Of a stretch of DNA of 64,000 nt, positions 21,539 through 33,125 are shown piece by piece. The number at the start of each line of letters is the position of its first letter. Within the stretch, counting starts at the first letter, position 1. The translations under genes and the position numbers were made by a program. The notes under the pieces were generated by a model. The model was not told where the DNA came from. It did no database searches and saw only the letters and a program-made list of their open reading frames with translations. Source of the stretch: Lepas anatifera (lineage: Eukaryota > Arthropoda > Thecostraca > Lepadidae); the NCBI GenBank assembly GCA_034440635.1, contig JAOTON010001919.1, positions 62,001-126,000 of the forward strand, given 5' to 3'.

Positions 21539-21731
21539 TTTTTTTTCTCACTTCATTTATGTAGCAGACACACACAAATGGTAACACCACAGGGTTAGTA
21601 CTTTTACGTATAAACCTCCTTTTTATTAGCACCTGACCTGTTACAGCCCTCACAGTACTTCATTTAATGTTATGGGCGCCATATGACCCAGCTGTCGGTG
21701 CGCCCAAAAACCCCAACAATGATGATGATGA
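21539..21731 (+). other. LINE G 3' UTR, stem-loop and ATGATG tail
   Basis: Stem GGGCGC (21674-21679) with GCGCCC (21700-21705), then AAAAACCCCAACA and five GAT repeats. The same 3' UTR is found at 62332-62526 in R. Confidence 0.85.
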
Positions 21732-21942
21732 TCTGCTGGCATGTTTTTACTCGACCCCAAGCCTCAACCGCATGCTTACGCTGGAAAGGAGTTAATTTTG
21801 TCAATGACATGTCTTTGCCTCTAAATATCACGCCAGGACTCGTAACATTGTTGTCGGTTCGGGATTCCTGCTGTATGTTGTTGGTGTTATTTGTTTCGGT
21901 ATGTTTAAGGTTTTCCATGTATGATGTGTAAGTCTCCGCCAT
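21732..21942 (-). pseudogene. LINE MEC ORF1, N-terminal piece
   Basis: Starts MAETYTSYMENLK (ATG at 21942-21940; an in-frame ATG at 22023 is possible but has no support). Contains PGVIFRGKDMSLTKLTPFQRKHAVEAWGR, the counterpart of the RRM-like start in other ORF1s. It is cut after KTCQQ by the tail of G and continues at 14954. Confidence 0.82.
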
Positions 21943-22774
21943 CCTATGGTTCCCAAAATGATGGAACGTGATGACTGTAGGAGGGGCGACGACGCCGTAG
22001 CAGACCCAGCAGAGCCAGCTCACATCTGAACCTGGTCAGGTATCGCCTCCCCCCCTTCCTCGCTCAGCCCAGAGTGAACGCGGGTCCGCTGGACAGGGGA
22101 CGCCAGGCGTTGCTGGCGTAGCTAGGACGCCCGCAGAGGCCTCGGGCGGCCCACCCCCGTTCCGATCATAACATCAAGGCCAAAGGGGGCGTGTTGGCAC
22201 CCGCTGCAATAGGCTCCGAGCAAGGGGAGCCTCAACCCCCCAGGATCCTATCTACCAGTCGTCGGGGCATGGGCCGAAACACTGAAAGGAAGGATTCCAG
22301 CCCATGTGGGCGCTCTACACCCTTAAAACGGCAGCAGCACCTCAGAGATGAGGCTGCTAGTGCAAACTGAGCATCCGCAACAGAAATTAAACAAAGGAGT
22401 GGACAGAAACTAAATAAAATTAACTAAACAAGAGAACACAGGTAACCAGAAAACACGTCGCTGGAAAGGTGCTGGAAAGATCAGACCACAGCCAGCCACG
22501 GCACGACCGGGGAGACGGGAAAAAACTGGATAGGCAGGGAGTTTAGGACGGTAGGAATCAAGGAACGAAGATTTGTTAGGATTTGAAATAAGGAAGGCTC
22601 AGAAAGGATGAGGATGGCAGTTTCGATTTGGCCCCTTACCCGAAGGCGGGGGGCGAAACCCATCCTGCCGACTGGGGTCGCGGGTGTCGTCACATCCCGT
22701 ACCCAATTATCCATGTGCCGGACCTGTCAGCAGGTGCAAACGAGTCCGGCAGATGAAAATTGGTCCCCTGCGGG
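21943..22774 (-). other. LINE MEC 5' UTR
   Basis: Leader of about 830 bp. The terminal ~190 bp (22585-22774) match the G leader almost base for base, with hairpin arms GTCCGGCA (22743-22750) and TGCCGGAC (22716-22723). Below 22585 the match falls to weak similarity. No coding capacity conserved. Confidence 0.78.
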
Positions 22775-25186
22775 GGTGACCACCTGGAGAGTATGACGTT
22801 AAAATTCACACTGTTCAAGAATAAGACGATGTCGCAGATATCTCCCGATCGGGATTCTCCACAGAGCGCCTCCATAGCGGGGGGCATTGGGCAGATAACC
22901 AGCTCTTTCGATCTCGTAATCGCGACATTCAATCAGCACATGCCTGGTCGTCAGTCAGTCACCGCAACGTTGACACGTCGGCGGGCCGTCACCGCCAAGG
23001 TGGTGTGAGTGTGTGGCGTGCGTATGACCAATGCACAGCCTGGTCAGAATCACCTCGTCCCTCCTACAGCCAGCACCTGCCGACTGCCATATCCCTATTT
23101 TGGGTTTCAGCGCCCGCAACTTGGAGCCTTTCGGGTCTTCGTCCCAGGTGCGCTGCCATATTTGGTTAACATGATCACCGATATTTTGGTAAAAATCCAA
23201 GAACGGCACACCTAAGCCAGTCGGTACGACACCCTGGGATGCCGCTTTTGCACACCTGTCAGCACGTTCATTTCCAGGTATCCCCACATGGCTAGGCACC
23301 CAAGCAATTGTGACGCTTTTCCCATGGCAGTGTGCTCTGTAGAGTCTGAGTCTAATAAGTTCTAAAACATATGAAGATGTTGGGTGAGTTTCGAACGCAC
23401 TCAGCGCTTCTAGCGATGAAAGCGAATCTGAGAAGATTACGTGGCGGCGTGTTTTAGAACGTAAAATGTAGTCCATGCAACGAAATAAAGCGTACAGTTC
23501 GGCAGTAAAAACCGATGCACTCCCAGGTAATGTGAATGACCTTTCCACATTCTCGGTTACGAACGCGCATCCAGTGTCATTTCCACTCCTGGAGCCATCT
23601 GTGTAGAGTACGCTATGCTCCGGGTATGTGCTGTGGAGATGGTCCCGGAAAACCTGTTGAACTGCTTGAGGCGGTAAATCTTTCGTAATAGCGAGCAAGG
23701 TTGTGTCAATGTTGACCTCCGGTAGCACCCATGGCTCTACCGACGGGACATGGTAGGTCTCAATCTGGCCAAGGTCGATGCCAGCTTCGTTTAGCCACTC
23801 ACACACCCTAAGCCCAGGGAGCCGTGCCGAAGCTGGGATGGCGCCGGCGCGGCACTGCGGCACTTCCGAAAAAAGTTTCGGATAGGCTGGGTGGTTTGGA
23901 AACTGTTTGATCTTTAAGGCATATTTCATGGATGATAGACGTCGGCGTAGCGCAAGGGGCATCTCGTTTGCGTCAACCAATAGGCTAGAAATCGGTGACG
24001 TGCGAAAGGCACCCGTTATGATCCTGATACCGTGGTGGTGAATGGTGTCTAGCATCCGTTTGGCACTCTCCGTTGCTGACTCATATACAATAGACCCGTA
24101 TTCGATCTTCGATCTAACCAATGATCTATAGAGCATAAGGAGGGTTTTGCGGTCAGCTCCAAATCGTATCCTAGTCAAGACTTTGAAAATGTTCAGGACT
24201 TTAAAGCAGCTCTCCCTCAGCTTTTTAAAATGAGAAGTGTACGTCAGTCTCCGGTCAAACAGTACACCTAAAAAACGCGCTTCTTCAACAACATTAATCC
24301 TTTTTCCATAGAGTGAGGTGGGGATCGTCACAGCCATTCCTTTTCCTGCAAAAGTGGAGACATTTTGTTTTCTCGGTAGAAAATTGCAGCCCATTTTTGT
24401 CACTCCACCGTTGGAGCTTGTCAATTCCAATCTGCAGTTGTCTCTGTGCTGCAGCAGTAGAGGACGATGTGGTCCATATAGCAAGGTCGTCAACAAACAA
24501 GGCACACTTAACGTTTGAAGGCAGACCGTCTGAAACATCATTTATGGCGACTGCGAAGAGTGTCACAGATAAAACAGATCCCTGGGCCGTGCCATTTTCC
24601 TGAGTGTGCTGTGCTGACAGTATGTCACCGATTCTAAAGCGGAAGCGACGGTCTTTAAGGAAGTTGGAGAGAAACCAGCCCATGCGGCCCCGTATTCCAA
24701 GTCCTGACAGCTTCTGCAAAATGCCATGCCTCCAAGCTGAGTCATAGGCGTGCTTAATGTCGTAAAATATAGCAACGGTATGATGTTTTCTTGCAAAGCC
24801 TTCGCGAACGCTGGCGTCAAGTGTCAGTAAATGGTCGATTGTACTACGGGTTTGCCGAAAACCACATTGCATGTTCGTGAGAAGGTCATTGTTTTCAAGA
24901 AACCAAATTAAACGAGTATTTACCATTCTTTCAAAAAGCTTTCCTACGCATGATAAGAGCGAGATTGGGCGGAAGTCGTCAGGAGCGTTGCCGTCTTTTC
25001 CCGGCTTCAGGATAGGGATGACTATGGCCTCGCGCCACTGTTCCGGGAAATCGCAGTTAATCCACATCGTATTGAAGATGTCCTGGAGGCAGACAAGAGA
25101 CCGATCAGGGAGGTGGGGCAACATTGAGTTAGTTATCAGATCCGGTCCTGGTGAGACTGATTTGCATTTATTGAGAGCATTTTTAA
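22775..25186 (-). pseudogene. LINE L ORF2, C-terminal two thirds: RT, RNase H, zinc finger
   Basis: Begins KNALNKCKSVSPGPDLI (25186 downward), directly continuing PELKNAL at 30929. RT blocks ILKPGKDG, RPISLLSC, CGFRQTRSTIDHL, FYDIKHAYDSAWR, GTAQGSVLS and catalytic FVDDLAIW are in one frame to about 24294. A frameshift then moves homology to the frame 22955-24541, which carries LYTDGSRSG, FSDSLSSLEAL, PSHVGIPGNERAD and CQRCGD. A further break follows at 22955; the last residues (FNVIL) run to 22790 and on into 9422. Confidence 0.88.
25172..25186. repeat. Target-site duplication of element IH, left copy (partner 30914-30928)
   Basis: Perfect 15-bp TGAGAGCATTTTTAA. It lies in the RT part of L ORF2 and encodes, on the minus strand, the KNAL residues present on both sides. 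Confidence 0.92.
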
Positions 25187-25560
25187 ATGGTGTGGGAAGC
25201 TGGTCGATTAAGTTGTTTAATGAAGATACATCGACGTTACCACCGGGTGGTATATAGATTGAGCACACAGACATCTTAATAAATCCGAAGTCGACCCTAG
25301 CGGCCACTGCTTGTAGAACTGTGGTTAAACGGATTTGGTAACACGGGAGTGACTGGTGTACTGCCACCATCACCCCTCCATGCGCAATGGTACTACTGAA
25401 GATGTCCTTTCGAAAGCTTTGATAGGTCTGGATATTAAGCCTAGTCCCTGGCGCGAGTTTTGTCTCTTGAAGGCACAGGACGGAAGGCATGTGCTCAGAT
25501 AGTATGCTCTGCAAGTCAATGAAATTGGCACGCAGGCCTCGGCAGTTCCATTGTAGAATG
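25187..25560 (-). pseudogene. LINE IH ORF2 start (inverted part): endonuclease N-terminus
   Basis: Open from about 25560 with HILQWNCRGLRANFIDLQS. The expected start codon reads ATA instead of ATG, so the first ATG is internal at 25514. Continues through QETKLAPGTR, HGGVMVAVH and IYIPPGGNVDVSSL to DQLPTP at 25187. The rest of ORF2 is at 27346-30698 in the opposite orientation. Confidence 0.85.
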
Positions 25561-25599
25561 TGTGAGGCTATGTTAAAAAGGGCAGGCTATAAAAAGTAT

Positions 25600-27339
25600 T
25601 TAAGATACACAAACGGGCAGACTACTTCCAGGGCCTAGAGCCACCTGTTGGGGGCTTGTTTGGCCCGCCTTCTCGAGGCCCAAAACTTGGCTCGCGATCC
25701 GTTGAGCTAGATCGGGCACGGGAAGCCGCTGTTCCCTTGTCTTGGGGGGACGAGGCAGGTCGCTTCGTTCCCCCACGCGACGGTGCAGGAGTTTCAAAAG
25801 CGGCACGCAGGTTCTGGATCTGCGTACCAGCTGTCTGTAGGGGGGCCTTAGCCCCTCGTCCCGCCGAAGGCGGGCCTTTGTTGGGTGCCTCCACCGGAGG
25901 GTGAGGGCGACGTCGGGCAGCAGGAGAGCGTCTACCGCCGCGCCCAACCAGAGTCCACCCCCAGGCTCATCCGGGGGAACAAAGTCCAAATCGGGGACCC
26001 GATCCGGACCCACACCCCCAGTCACAGCAGGGGGCGGCCGGGCGGGAGCAGGGCTCGGCCCCACTCCGCCAGCCGAGGACACAGGACGTGCCGCCCCCGA
26101 GTTAGGAGCCAAGGCAGATCCCCGCCCACGCTCCCCGCCCCCAGGAGGTACCGGGGACGGAGCTGCAGGGCCAGGAGCGGCACGCCGCCCCCGCTCCCCG
26201 CGAGAAGGCACCGGAGGAGGTGCCACCAACGACTCGGATTCCGGGGCCGCGGACCGGCCAGAAATGACCAGTCCCATCCTTCCGGCCAGGCGGACGAAGT
26301 CTGCCATGGTGAGGGACCGGATGACCTCCTCCGGTGTCCTGAGGCTACCTCGGGTAGCACCCGAGGCTGTCGCCGTGGCGTAACTTTTCTTGGGGTGAGA
26401 CGCCTCGTAAGCATCCCTTGCTTCGCGGAAGCTCATCTTACCCGATACCTTGAGTTTCATAATTTCTTTTTCTCGCTCTAGTGTGGGACATTTCCTATCA
26501 TATGTTGCATGAGGTGTTTGATCGTGTTCGCAGTTCACACAGAAAAGTACTTCTGACTGACAGTTGTCGGCTGCATGCTCCTTCGAGCCGCAACGAGCGC
26601 ATGTCGTTTGACCCTTGCATGAGGCAGTTGTGTGGCCATAGCGCTGGCACCTAAAGCATCTCATTGGAAATGGCACATAGGGCCTGGTACGGACCCTTTC
26701 GTAGCCAACGTACACTGCATCCGGCAACTCATCTCTATCAAAAGTCAGAACAACTGAATCCGTTTCAAGCACATCAGGACCTTTCTTCATGTTCAGTCTC
26801 TTGGCCTCGACTACGCCTGATTCCGATAAGCCATCGACAATCTCTTCCTCAGTGATACCTCGCAGCTCCGGGCACCGTATTACACCTTTTACGAAGTTCT
26901 TAGATCTATGCGGTTCTATTGAAACTTTGACAACCTTCTTTGACAGCACACCATTCTCTCTCTTCAAAAAAGTGATTTCATCTACCTTCATTGCGCGTTC
27001 CGCTTCCCCGGAGTGTCGAAACTCGACTTCCAAGACACCATCTCTGAGGCAGTCACATCTCAGCACACTGCCAAGGCGGTCAAAGGCCTGCTTTCTCTGG
27101 AATGGAGACAGGGTCCGAAGGGAGGTATCTATTCCCCGCACCATAAGGACACGGGGTTTAGAGGGCATAGGAGGTGCTGAGGGGCGAGCGGAGATGTCTT
27201 GAGATTCAATCCCTGGTGTATTGGATTGGGACTCGCCTGGTAGGCGCGAGTGACCAGCGCTCGGCTGGTCCTGAGCAGAGGTGAGAGGGCCGACCTCTTG
27301 CTGAGGGTAGGAGGGTGGGTTGATGTGTGAAGTATCCAT
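25600..27339 (-). pseudogene. LINE IH ORF1, gag-like protein (inverted part), late frameshift
   Basis: 579-codon open frame starting MDTSHINPP. The RRM-like start (SPFQRKQAFDRLG) is at ~80-95; knuckles CFRCQRYGH, CARCGSKEH and CVNCEHDQ at ~230-290; then FREARDAYEASHP and EEVIRSLTMADFVRLAGRMG. Near 25935 the homologous Pro/Arg-rich tail (RGGTKRPAS) moves to another frame, 25622-25894, so the last ~110 residues of the long frame are not native. Otherwise intact. Confidence 0.86.
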
Positions 27340-27345
27340 AAAAGG

Positions 27346-30300
27346 TTATTTTGGTGCTTGGAGATTTCAACGCACATAATCCCGCGTGGGGTGAACCGGC
27401 GAGTCACATGGGTGCCCGTGGCCGCACAATCGAACGTTTCATTCACAATAATACCCTATGCCTTCTTAACACAGGTCGTCCCACACACATCACCCTGCCC
27501 TCTGGCGTGGTGTCTGCTATTGATCTTTCCATTTGCTCATCTTCCCTTTTCTCTCGGTTTCAGTGGAATGCACTGGGTGACACATATGGCAGCGACCACT
27601 TCCCAATTCTGATTGGAACAGTCCCTCTGGTCGCGCCGGAAACATTAGCCCCCAGATGGAACCACCGCCGTGCGGACTGGGCGGGATTCGAGGCTGCGTG
27701 CGGCTCGGTTAACCCTGGCTCGCTGGAGGCCTCGGCAACTCAGGCTATACGCAATTTTAACGAAATGATTCTCTCCGCTGCGAGAAGTTTTATCCCCATG
27801 ACTTCAGGACAACCAAAGCGCACGCCCCTGCCGTGGTGGAGTGCCAGTTGCAGGGCTGCAATTCTAAAAAGAAAGCGGGCTCTTAGAGCTTTTAGCAAGC
27901 ATTCTACAAGACATAACCTGATTTCTTTTAAGCGTGCAAGAGCAGCTGCACGCCGCGTAGTTCTAAATGAGAAAAGGAGATGGTGGATGTCTTACGTGAG
28001 TACAGTTAACCGTTATACACCCACAACACAAGTATGGTCACGCATTCAGAGCATGCAAGGAAAACGCAAAAATACCTCACCTGTTCTCGAAATCAATGGA
28101 CACAAAGTAACCGATCCCAGGGAGGTAACGGAACACTTTGCCGCTGCATTCCACGATCGATGTGGAAATACAAATATAGATGTCGACAGCACACGCTTCC
28201 GCACCGTGGAAGAGCGAAAGGGCATCGACTTTGGAAGCGATAACTCGGCCTCATATAACGCAGCATTTTCATGGCGAGAGTTGAAGGTGGCAATAAAGAG
28301 CACAAAACAAGTTTCTCCGGGTTTCGACCGCATTACAAATGAAATGTTGACTCATCTGCCTGATATTTCACTTATATCTCTCCTTAGCATATTTAATCTC
28401 ATTTGGCTTAAGAACGACTTCCCGGAACAGTGGTGTGACGCCATTATTATTCCGATTTTGAAGCCGGGAAAGTCCGGGTCTTCTCCCGATGACTATCGCC
28501 CGATTTCCCTCACGTCTTGTCTTTGTAAGCTGATGGAAAAAATGATTAATGTTCGGCTAATGTGGTACCTTGAAAGTAATGAGCTTCTATGTAATCAGCA
28601 ATGTGGATTTCGACAAGGGCGAAGTACCCTAGATCACCTTGTTCTGTTGGATGCGGCGATTCGAGAAGGGCAGGCATCTCGTCAACACACTGTTGCAATC
28701 TTTTTCGACGTGGAACGCGCATACGATACAACTTGGAGATACAAAATACTAAGTAAACTGCACGCCATGGGCATTAGAGGTCACTTAGGCTGGTTTTTGC
28801 TGAACTTTCTTAAAGAACGGTACTTCAGGTTCCGTGTAAATTCTTCTTTATCCGATAAATACACACAGAGCAATGGAATCCCGCAGGGCAGCGTTTTATC
28901 AGTAGCCCTGTTTGCTATTATGATAAATGACATTGTAGACGTTCTTCCTACAACCATAAAATGTGCCTTATTTGTAGATGATTTCACTATTTGGACAACA
29001 ACCTCTACTACAAGTGCCGCTGCTAGGCAACTACAGCTTGCGCTCGATCGCCTAGAGCGCTGGAGTGTCGAGAACGGGCTAAGGTTCTCGTTGCCCAAAA
29101 CTAAATGTATGCATTTCTGTAACCGCAGGCGTCCATGTGACGATCCAGTTCTTACTCTCTATGGCCAGCGTGTGAAAGTAGCAGATAGCGTTAGGTTCCT
29201 TGGGGTCATTCTTGACCGCCGTATGAGCTATGTCCGCCACTTTCAGGACCTAAGAGAGAGGTGTTTCAAGTCACTGAATATTCTTAAAATCTTGACGAGA
29301 ATGAAGTTCGGAGCCGACCGTGCAACTCTGCTGATGCTATACAGGTCTCTCATCAGGTCAAAGATCGAGTACGGCTGCGTTGCATATGACTCGGCGTCTG
29401 AAACAGCGAAGCGTATGCTGGACACTGTTCATCACCACGCAATCAGAATTATTATCGGAGCTTTTAGGACCTCACCAGTTAGCAGTATGCTCGTAGACAT
29501 AAACGAAATGCCTCTAGATCTTCGTCGGAAGATATTGTCCATGCGATATGCCGTGAAACTTAAACAACATACAACACATCCTACATATCAGACATTCTTC
29601 GGGGACACCCACCTCCGTATAGTTGAAACTGGGTCGCGTGCTGCGGCTCGCCACCCGGGAGTCAGAGTTCGCGCCCTATTAGCGGAGGCTTATATAAGCA
29701 CAGACCTTGTTAAACCATACGACCTGCCTGCTATCAATCCATGGCTGATCTCGAAAGCTAACACAAACACAGACTTGCTCGAGCGTTGTAGAGACTCGTC
29801 TCCTGAAACAATACGCCAGCTTTTCATGGAACTCTGCTCGGAAATGTATGAAAGCCATATTCACTTCTACACGGACGGTTCAAAATGTGACAGTGGTACG
29901 GGATGTGCGTATGTTTGTGGCCGCACTGAAAAATGTTTTAGCCTACCCCAGGAAGCATCTGTTTTTACCTCGGAACTGTATGCCATCTTTCGTTCCCTGG
30001 ATGAGATATCCAAACGAAGGGCGAGAAAGTTCGTGGTCTTCACGGACTCACTGTCCTCTCTACAGGCATTGGAGTCCTTTTACTTCCACAGTACATCATC
30101 TTCTTATCTCCTGACCCTCATAAGACAGAAATTGCACAACCTAGGGCAGAAAGGAAAAACTGTGGAGATTGTTTGGGTGCCAAGCCATTGCGGTATAGGC
30201 GGGAACGAACGGGCGGACAGGCTTGCAAAGTCCGCGGGTGAACGCGCTTCTCTCCCCGGCCTCCGTGTTCCGTTCTCTGACCTATATGGTCTTACCAAAG

Positions 30301-30698
30301 ACTATGCTATTCGTGTCTGGCAGAGCAGGTGGGATGGTGATCCCAAAGGAGTCAAGCTTAGAGGCCTTAAACCAAAGCTAGGGGTGTGGAAATCCAGCAG
30401 TGCGGGCTGCAGAAGAGAGGAGGTTATCCTCTCCCGCCTGCGGATCGGCCACACCCACGCCACACACTCCTTCCGCTTGGGTGGCGGCGATCCGCCAAAG
30501 TGTTCACGATGCGGAGAGCCGCTTAGTGTTAAGCATGTTCTTGCAGACTGCCAGGATTTTGAGGTGGAAAGACTGCGGCATCTTGGAGGATCGCCATCAC
30601 TGCATTCTCTTTTGGGACAAAATCGAACCGTGGAGCTCTCCGACATAATATCGTTTCTAAGAAGTGTTGACTTCAACGTAATTTACTCGCCGACATAG
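27346..30698 (+). CDS. LINE IH ORF2, direct part: endonuclease C-terminus, RT, RNase H, zinc finger, 1115 aa open
   Basis: Uninterrupted frame (first ATG 27351). It lacks only the first ~120 residues of the endonuclease, which are in the inverted part. Visible: LGDFNAHNPAWG, GSDHFPIL; RT blocks ILKPGKSG, RPISLTSC, CGFRQGRSTLDHL, FFDVERAYDTTWR, GIPQGSVLS, catalytic FVDDFTIW; RNase H FYTDGSKCDSG, SELYAIF, FTDSLSSLQAL, PSHCGIGGNERAD; finger CSRCGEPLSVKHVLADC. No stop or frameshift, which suggests a recent insertion. Confidence 0.9.
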
Positions 30699-30913
30699 AC
30701 ATATAACGTGAACCAGTATCTTTTGACCCTCGATTCACACATGTCACTCTACAAGTACAGCACCTTTCAAGACACAGTGACCTATCTTACTACCTAACTC
30801 GAAAAGTCTCGTTATATATCTACATGTCTTTCCTCTGTGCGCAATATGCTAAGTTATGGGCGCAATATGGCCACTGCAGTCGACGCGCCCTTAAACCCCA
30901 ACTATGATGATGA
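30699..30913 (+). other. LINE IH 3' UTR, stem-loop and tail
   Basis: Non-coding. Stem GGGCGC (30858-30863) with GCGCCC (30885-30890), then CCCCAACTATGATGATGA. Confidence 0.82.
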
Positions 30914-31297
30914 TGAGAGCATTTTTAAGTTCAGGCATGGTAAATGGTGTATTATACGAGTCAGTGTTGTTGGTGCCGAAATGGACAGCTTTCGCCTCCT
31001 CTCGTCTGCGAAAACGTTGAAACTCGGCGTTCTGGTTTGCTGTGCTACATCTGGCATTGAAAGCAGACGCCATTCGGTTTGCAACCGTCACTGGATCAGT
31101 GATCCTCGCATTGTTTTCTACCAAGACCGGGGCGGGTGTAGATCTGCGCTTCCCCTGGATACTCTGGATTCGGTTCCAGACCTGTGTTGTGGGAGTGAAA
31201 CGATTTACTATGGTTACGTATGATATCCACCACCTTCGTTTGGAGTTCAACACGACTCAGCGAGCTAATGCTCTAGCCTGTTTAAAAGTATCAGATT
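30914..31297 (-). pseudogene. LINE L ORF2 piece between IH and JK: linker before RT
   Basis: Reads SKRRWWISYVTIVNRFTPTT down to PELKNAL. Both ends are TSD copies (31283-31297 for JK; 30914-30928 for IH). A one-base loss just inside its upstream end (CTTTTAAACAGG) puts it out of frame with 35579. Confidence 0.85.
31283..31297. repeat. Target-site duplication of element JK, left copy (partner 35579-35593)
   Basis: Perfect 15-bp TAAAAGTATCAGATT. On the minus strand it encodes the NLIL residues of L ORF2 present on both sides. Confidence 0.93.
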
Positions 31298-32457
31298 ATT
31301 TGCGGATCTGTGATTTTAATGTTATTTTCGACCAAAACTGGGGCAGGGGTGGACCTTCGCTTCCCTTGAATATTCTGAACTCGGGCCCACACCTGTGCAG
31401 ATGGGGTGAAGCGATTTAATGTGCTTATATAGGCCATCCACCACCTGCGCTTGGAATTCAAGACGACTCGGCGGGCGGACGCTCTAGCCTGTCTGAAGAG
31501 GATTAGGTTGTCGTTTGTCGTGCGTTTCTTAAAGACCCGCAGAGCCCGTTTCCTTTTCAAAATAGCTTGCTTGCATTCAATGTTCCACCACGGAACTGGA
31601 ACGTGTTTTGGTCTTTTAGACGTCATAGGGATATACATTTTCGCAACTGAGATAATCATATCATTAAATTTTTGAATTGCAATGGTTGCCGAGGCACCCT
31701 CTGAGGATAGATCTGCCGTACCGCACGCCGTCTCAAAGCCTAACCAGTCTGCGCGGTTATAGCTCCATCGCAGCATGCGATTTGCAGGAGGGAGTGATCG
31801 AACTGGTTTGAGAACGATAGGATAGTGGTCACTGCTGAAAGGTTCTTCGGTAGTATTCCAGTGAAACTGAGATAGGAGAGAAGGGGAGCAGATAGAAAGG
31901 TCGATGGCCGAGAGTGAGCCGGATGGAAGAGTAATATGAGTAGGGCAGCCGGTGTTCAGAACGCATAGGGAATTTAGGTGAAGGAAGCGTTCTACAGTCC
32001 GGCCCCGAGAGTCGGTGCGGCCGGCAGATTCCCCCCAAGCTGAGCTGTGGGCGTTAAAATCGCCAAGTAAGAGAAAAGGGGTTGGAAGTTGGTCAATTAA
32101 ACAATTTAAGTCATTTGAGTTTAAGTTGCCACCCGGTGGAAGATAAAGTGAGCATATTGTTAATTTGGTAAATCCAAGGTCCGCCCTGACGGCCACCGCC
32201 TGCAGGCTTGTAATTAGAGCTAGATGATGACAGGGGGTGGAATGGTGCACTGCAACCATAACACCCCCGTAAGCAATCGTAGTACTGAAAATGTCTTTCC
32301 TAAAATTCTGAAAGTTTCGTATGTCAAATGATGACCGAGGAGACAACTTGGTCTCCTGGAGGCATATAACAGAGGGGTTATATTCCGATATAAGATGCTG
32401 CAGGTCAGTAAAGTTGGCTCGGAGGCCTCGGCAATTCCATTGGATAATGGGTGTCAT
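31298..32457 (-). pseudogene. LINE JK ORF2, inverted part: endonuclease and linker
   Basis: Open without interruption, 387 codons: MTPIIQWNCRGLRANFTDL, QETKLSPRSS, YGGVMVAVH, LLGDFNAHSSAWG, SSDHYPIV, then the basic linker (SKRRWWMAY) to KITDPQ, where the inverted segment ends. The ATG at 32457-32455 directly follows the ORF1 TAA (32460-32458). Confidence 0.88.
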
Positions 32458-33125
32458 TTAGACAAAAGGGAACGGGCTTAGTAAAGAATCACTCGGCCTA
32501 ACCCTTCCACGGGGGTCCAGAACCTCCATATGGGTTCCTGACTGGTCCAGCACTGTGGCCACCGAGCCGGTTCCGGACGGGACCACGACCTCTGCTGCCT
32601 TCTGCGGAGTTTCCGCGAGCCCGCGTGGTCTGCTGAGGGAGGTCAGGGGGCTATCAGCCGGGCGCTTCACTGGCGACCTTCCTCGCGTCGTACTCTCAAA
32701 GTTCTTTCGAACTGCCGCCACAGAGCGTGGTGCAGCAGGTATGTTTGAGTCGGTCACTATGTTTGCTGGTGGCGTACCCGATATCTGCTGTGGTTGTTGC
32801 GGCGGGTGCAGACTTTCCGGTTTGTTGGGAGGCACCACAGGTGACCGTTCGCGGCGCCTCTGGGTTGGATTATGCTTCCCCTTGGGACCTACAACAATCC
32901 AACCGTCCGACTGCTCGGGGTCAGGGGAGGAGGGGAAGAGCTGTCACCTCCCGCACCATCAGCTGGCATAGGAGTATGGGGCTCAGGGATGGGGGAGCCC
33001 CGTCCTTGGGTGCACCTCCACCGGCTCTCTGCGAGGGCGGTGGGGGTGGAGAGGGTGCCGCCGCCGGCGCAGGCGCCGAGGCGGTGGGCCGGTGCGACAG
33101 CACCAGGCCCATGCTCCCTGCTAGG
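32458..33125 (-). pseudogene. LINE JK ORF1, C-terminal part (inverted)
   Basis: 5'-truncated. From LAGSMGLVLSHRP at 33125 through a Pro/Ala-rich stretch, with a frameshift near 32900, into the frame 32458-32838 carrying RSPVKRPAD and the final PFPFV. Ends TAA next to the ORF2 ATG. Confidence 0.82.

Larger units (their letters stand above)
14960..21731 (+). mobile_element. LINE G (lineage I), full length
   Basis: Plus-strand, 6.8 kb, complete from the CAGGGGACC 5' end (14982) to the ATGATG tail (21717-21731). Inserted in MEC ORF1. The 5' UTR, ORF1, ORF2 and 3' UTR are all present. Damage is light: a net frameshift in ORF1 and one missing base in ORF2. The 3' 1.6 kb is nearly identical to element R. 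Confidence 0.9.
9423..22774 (-). mobile_element. LINE MEC (lineage II), full length, ORF1 split by element G
   Basis: Minus-strand full-length element in pieces 22774-21732 and 14959-9423, about 6.6 kb without G. Tail is AATC repeats (9423-9436). Its ORF1 and ORF2 are diverged from lineage I but share the same plan. It lies in the L ORF2 C-terminus with a 14-bp TSD. Confidence 0.88.
25187..30913 (+). mobile_element. LINE IH (lineage I), 5.7 kb, with inverted 5' half (twin priming)
   Basis: The 3' part (27346-30913) is in plus orientation and ends in an ATGATGATGA tail. The 5' part (25187-27345) is inverted: it reads on the minus strand from just before the ORF1 ATG to the endonuclease residues DQLPTP. 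The direct part starts with the next residues (ILVLGDFNAHN). A single 15-bp TSD encloses both halves, so this was one insertion event. Confidence 0.9.

Noticed and set aside
24294..25514. A LINE with an endonuclease deletion (PTPF joined to KNAL)
   Set aside because: The apparent deletion is the junction between IH and its host L at a TSD. The open frame crosses it by chance, and the parts belong to two elements.
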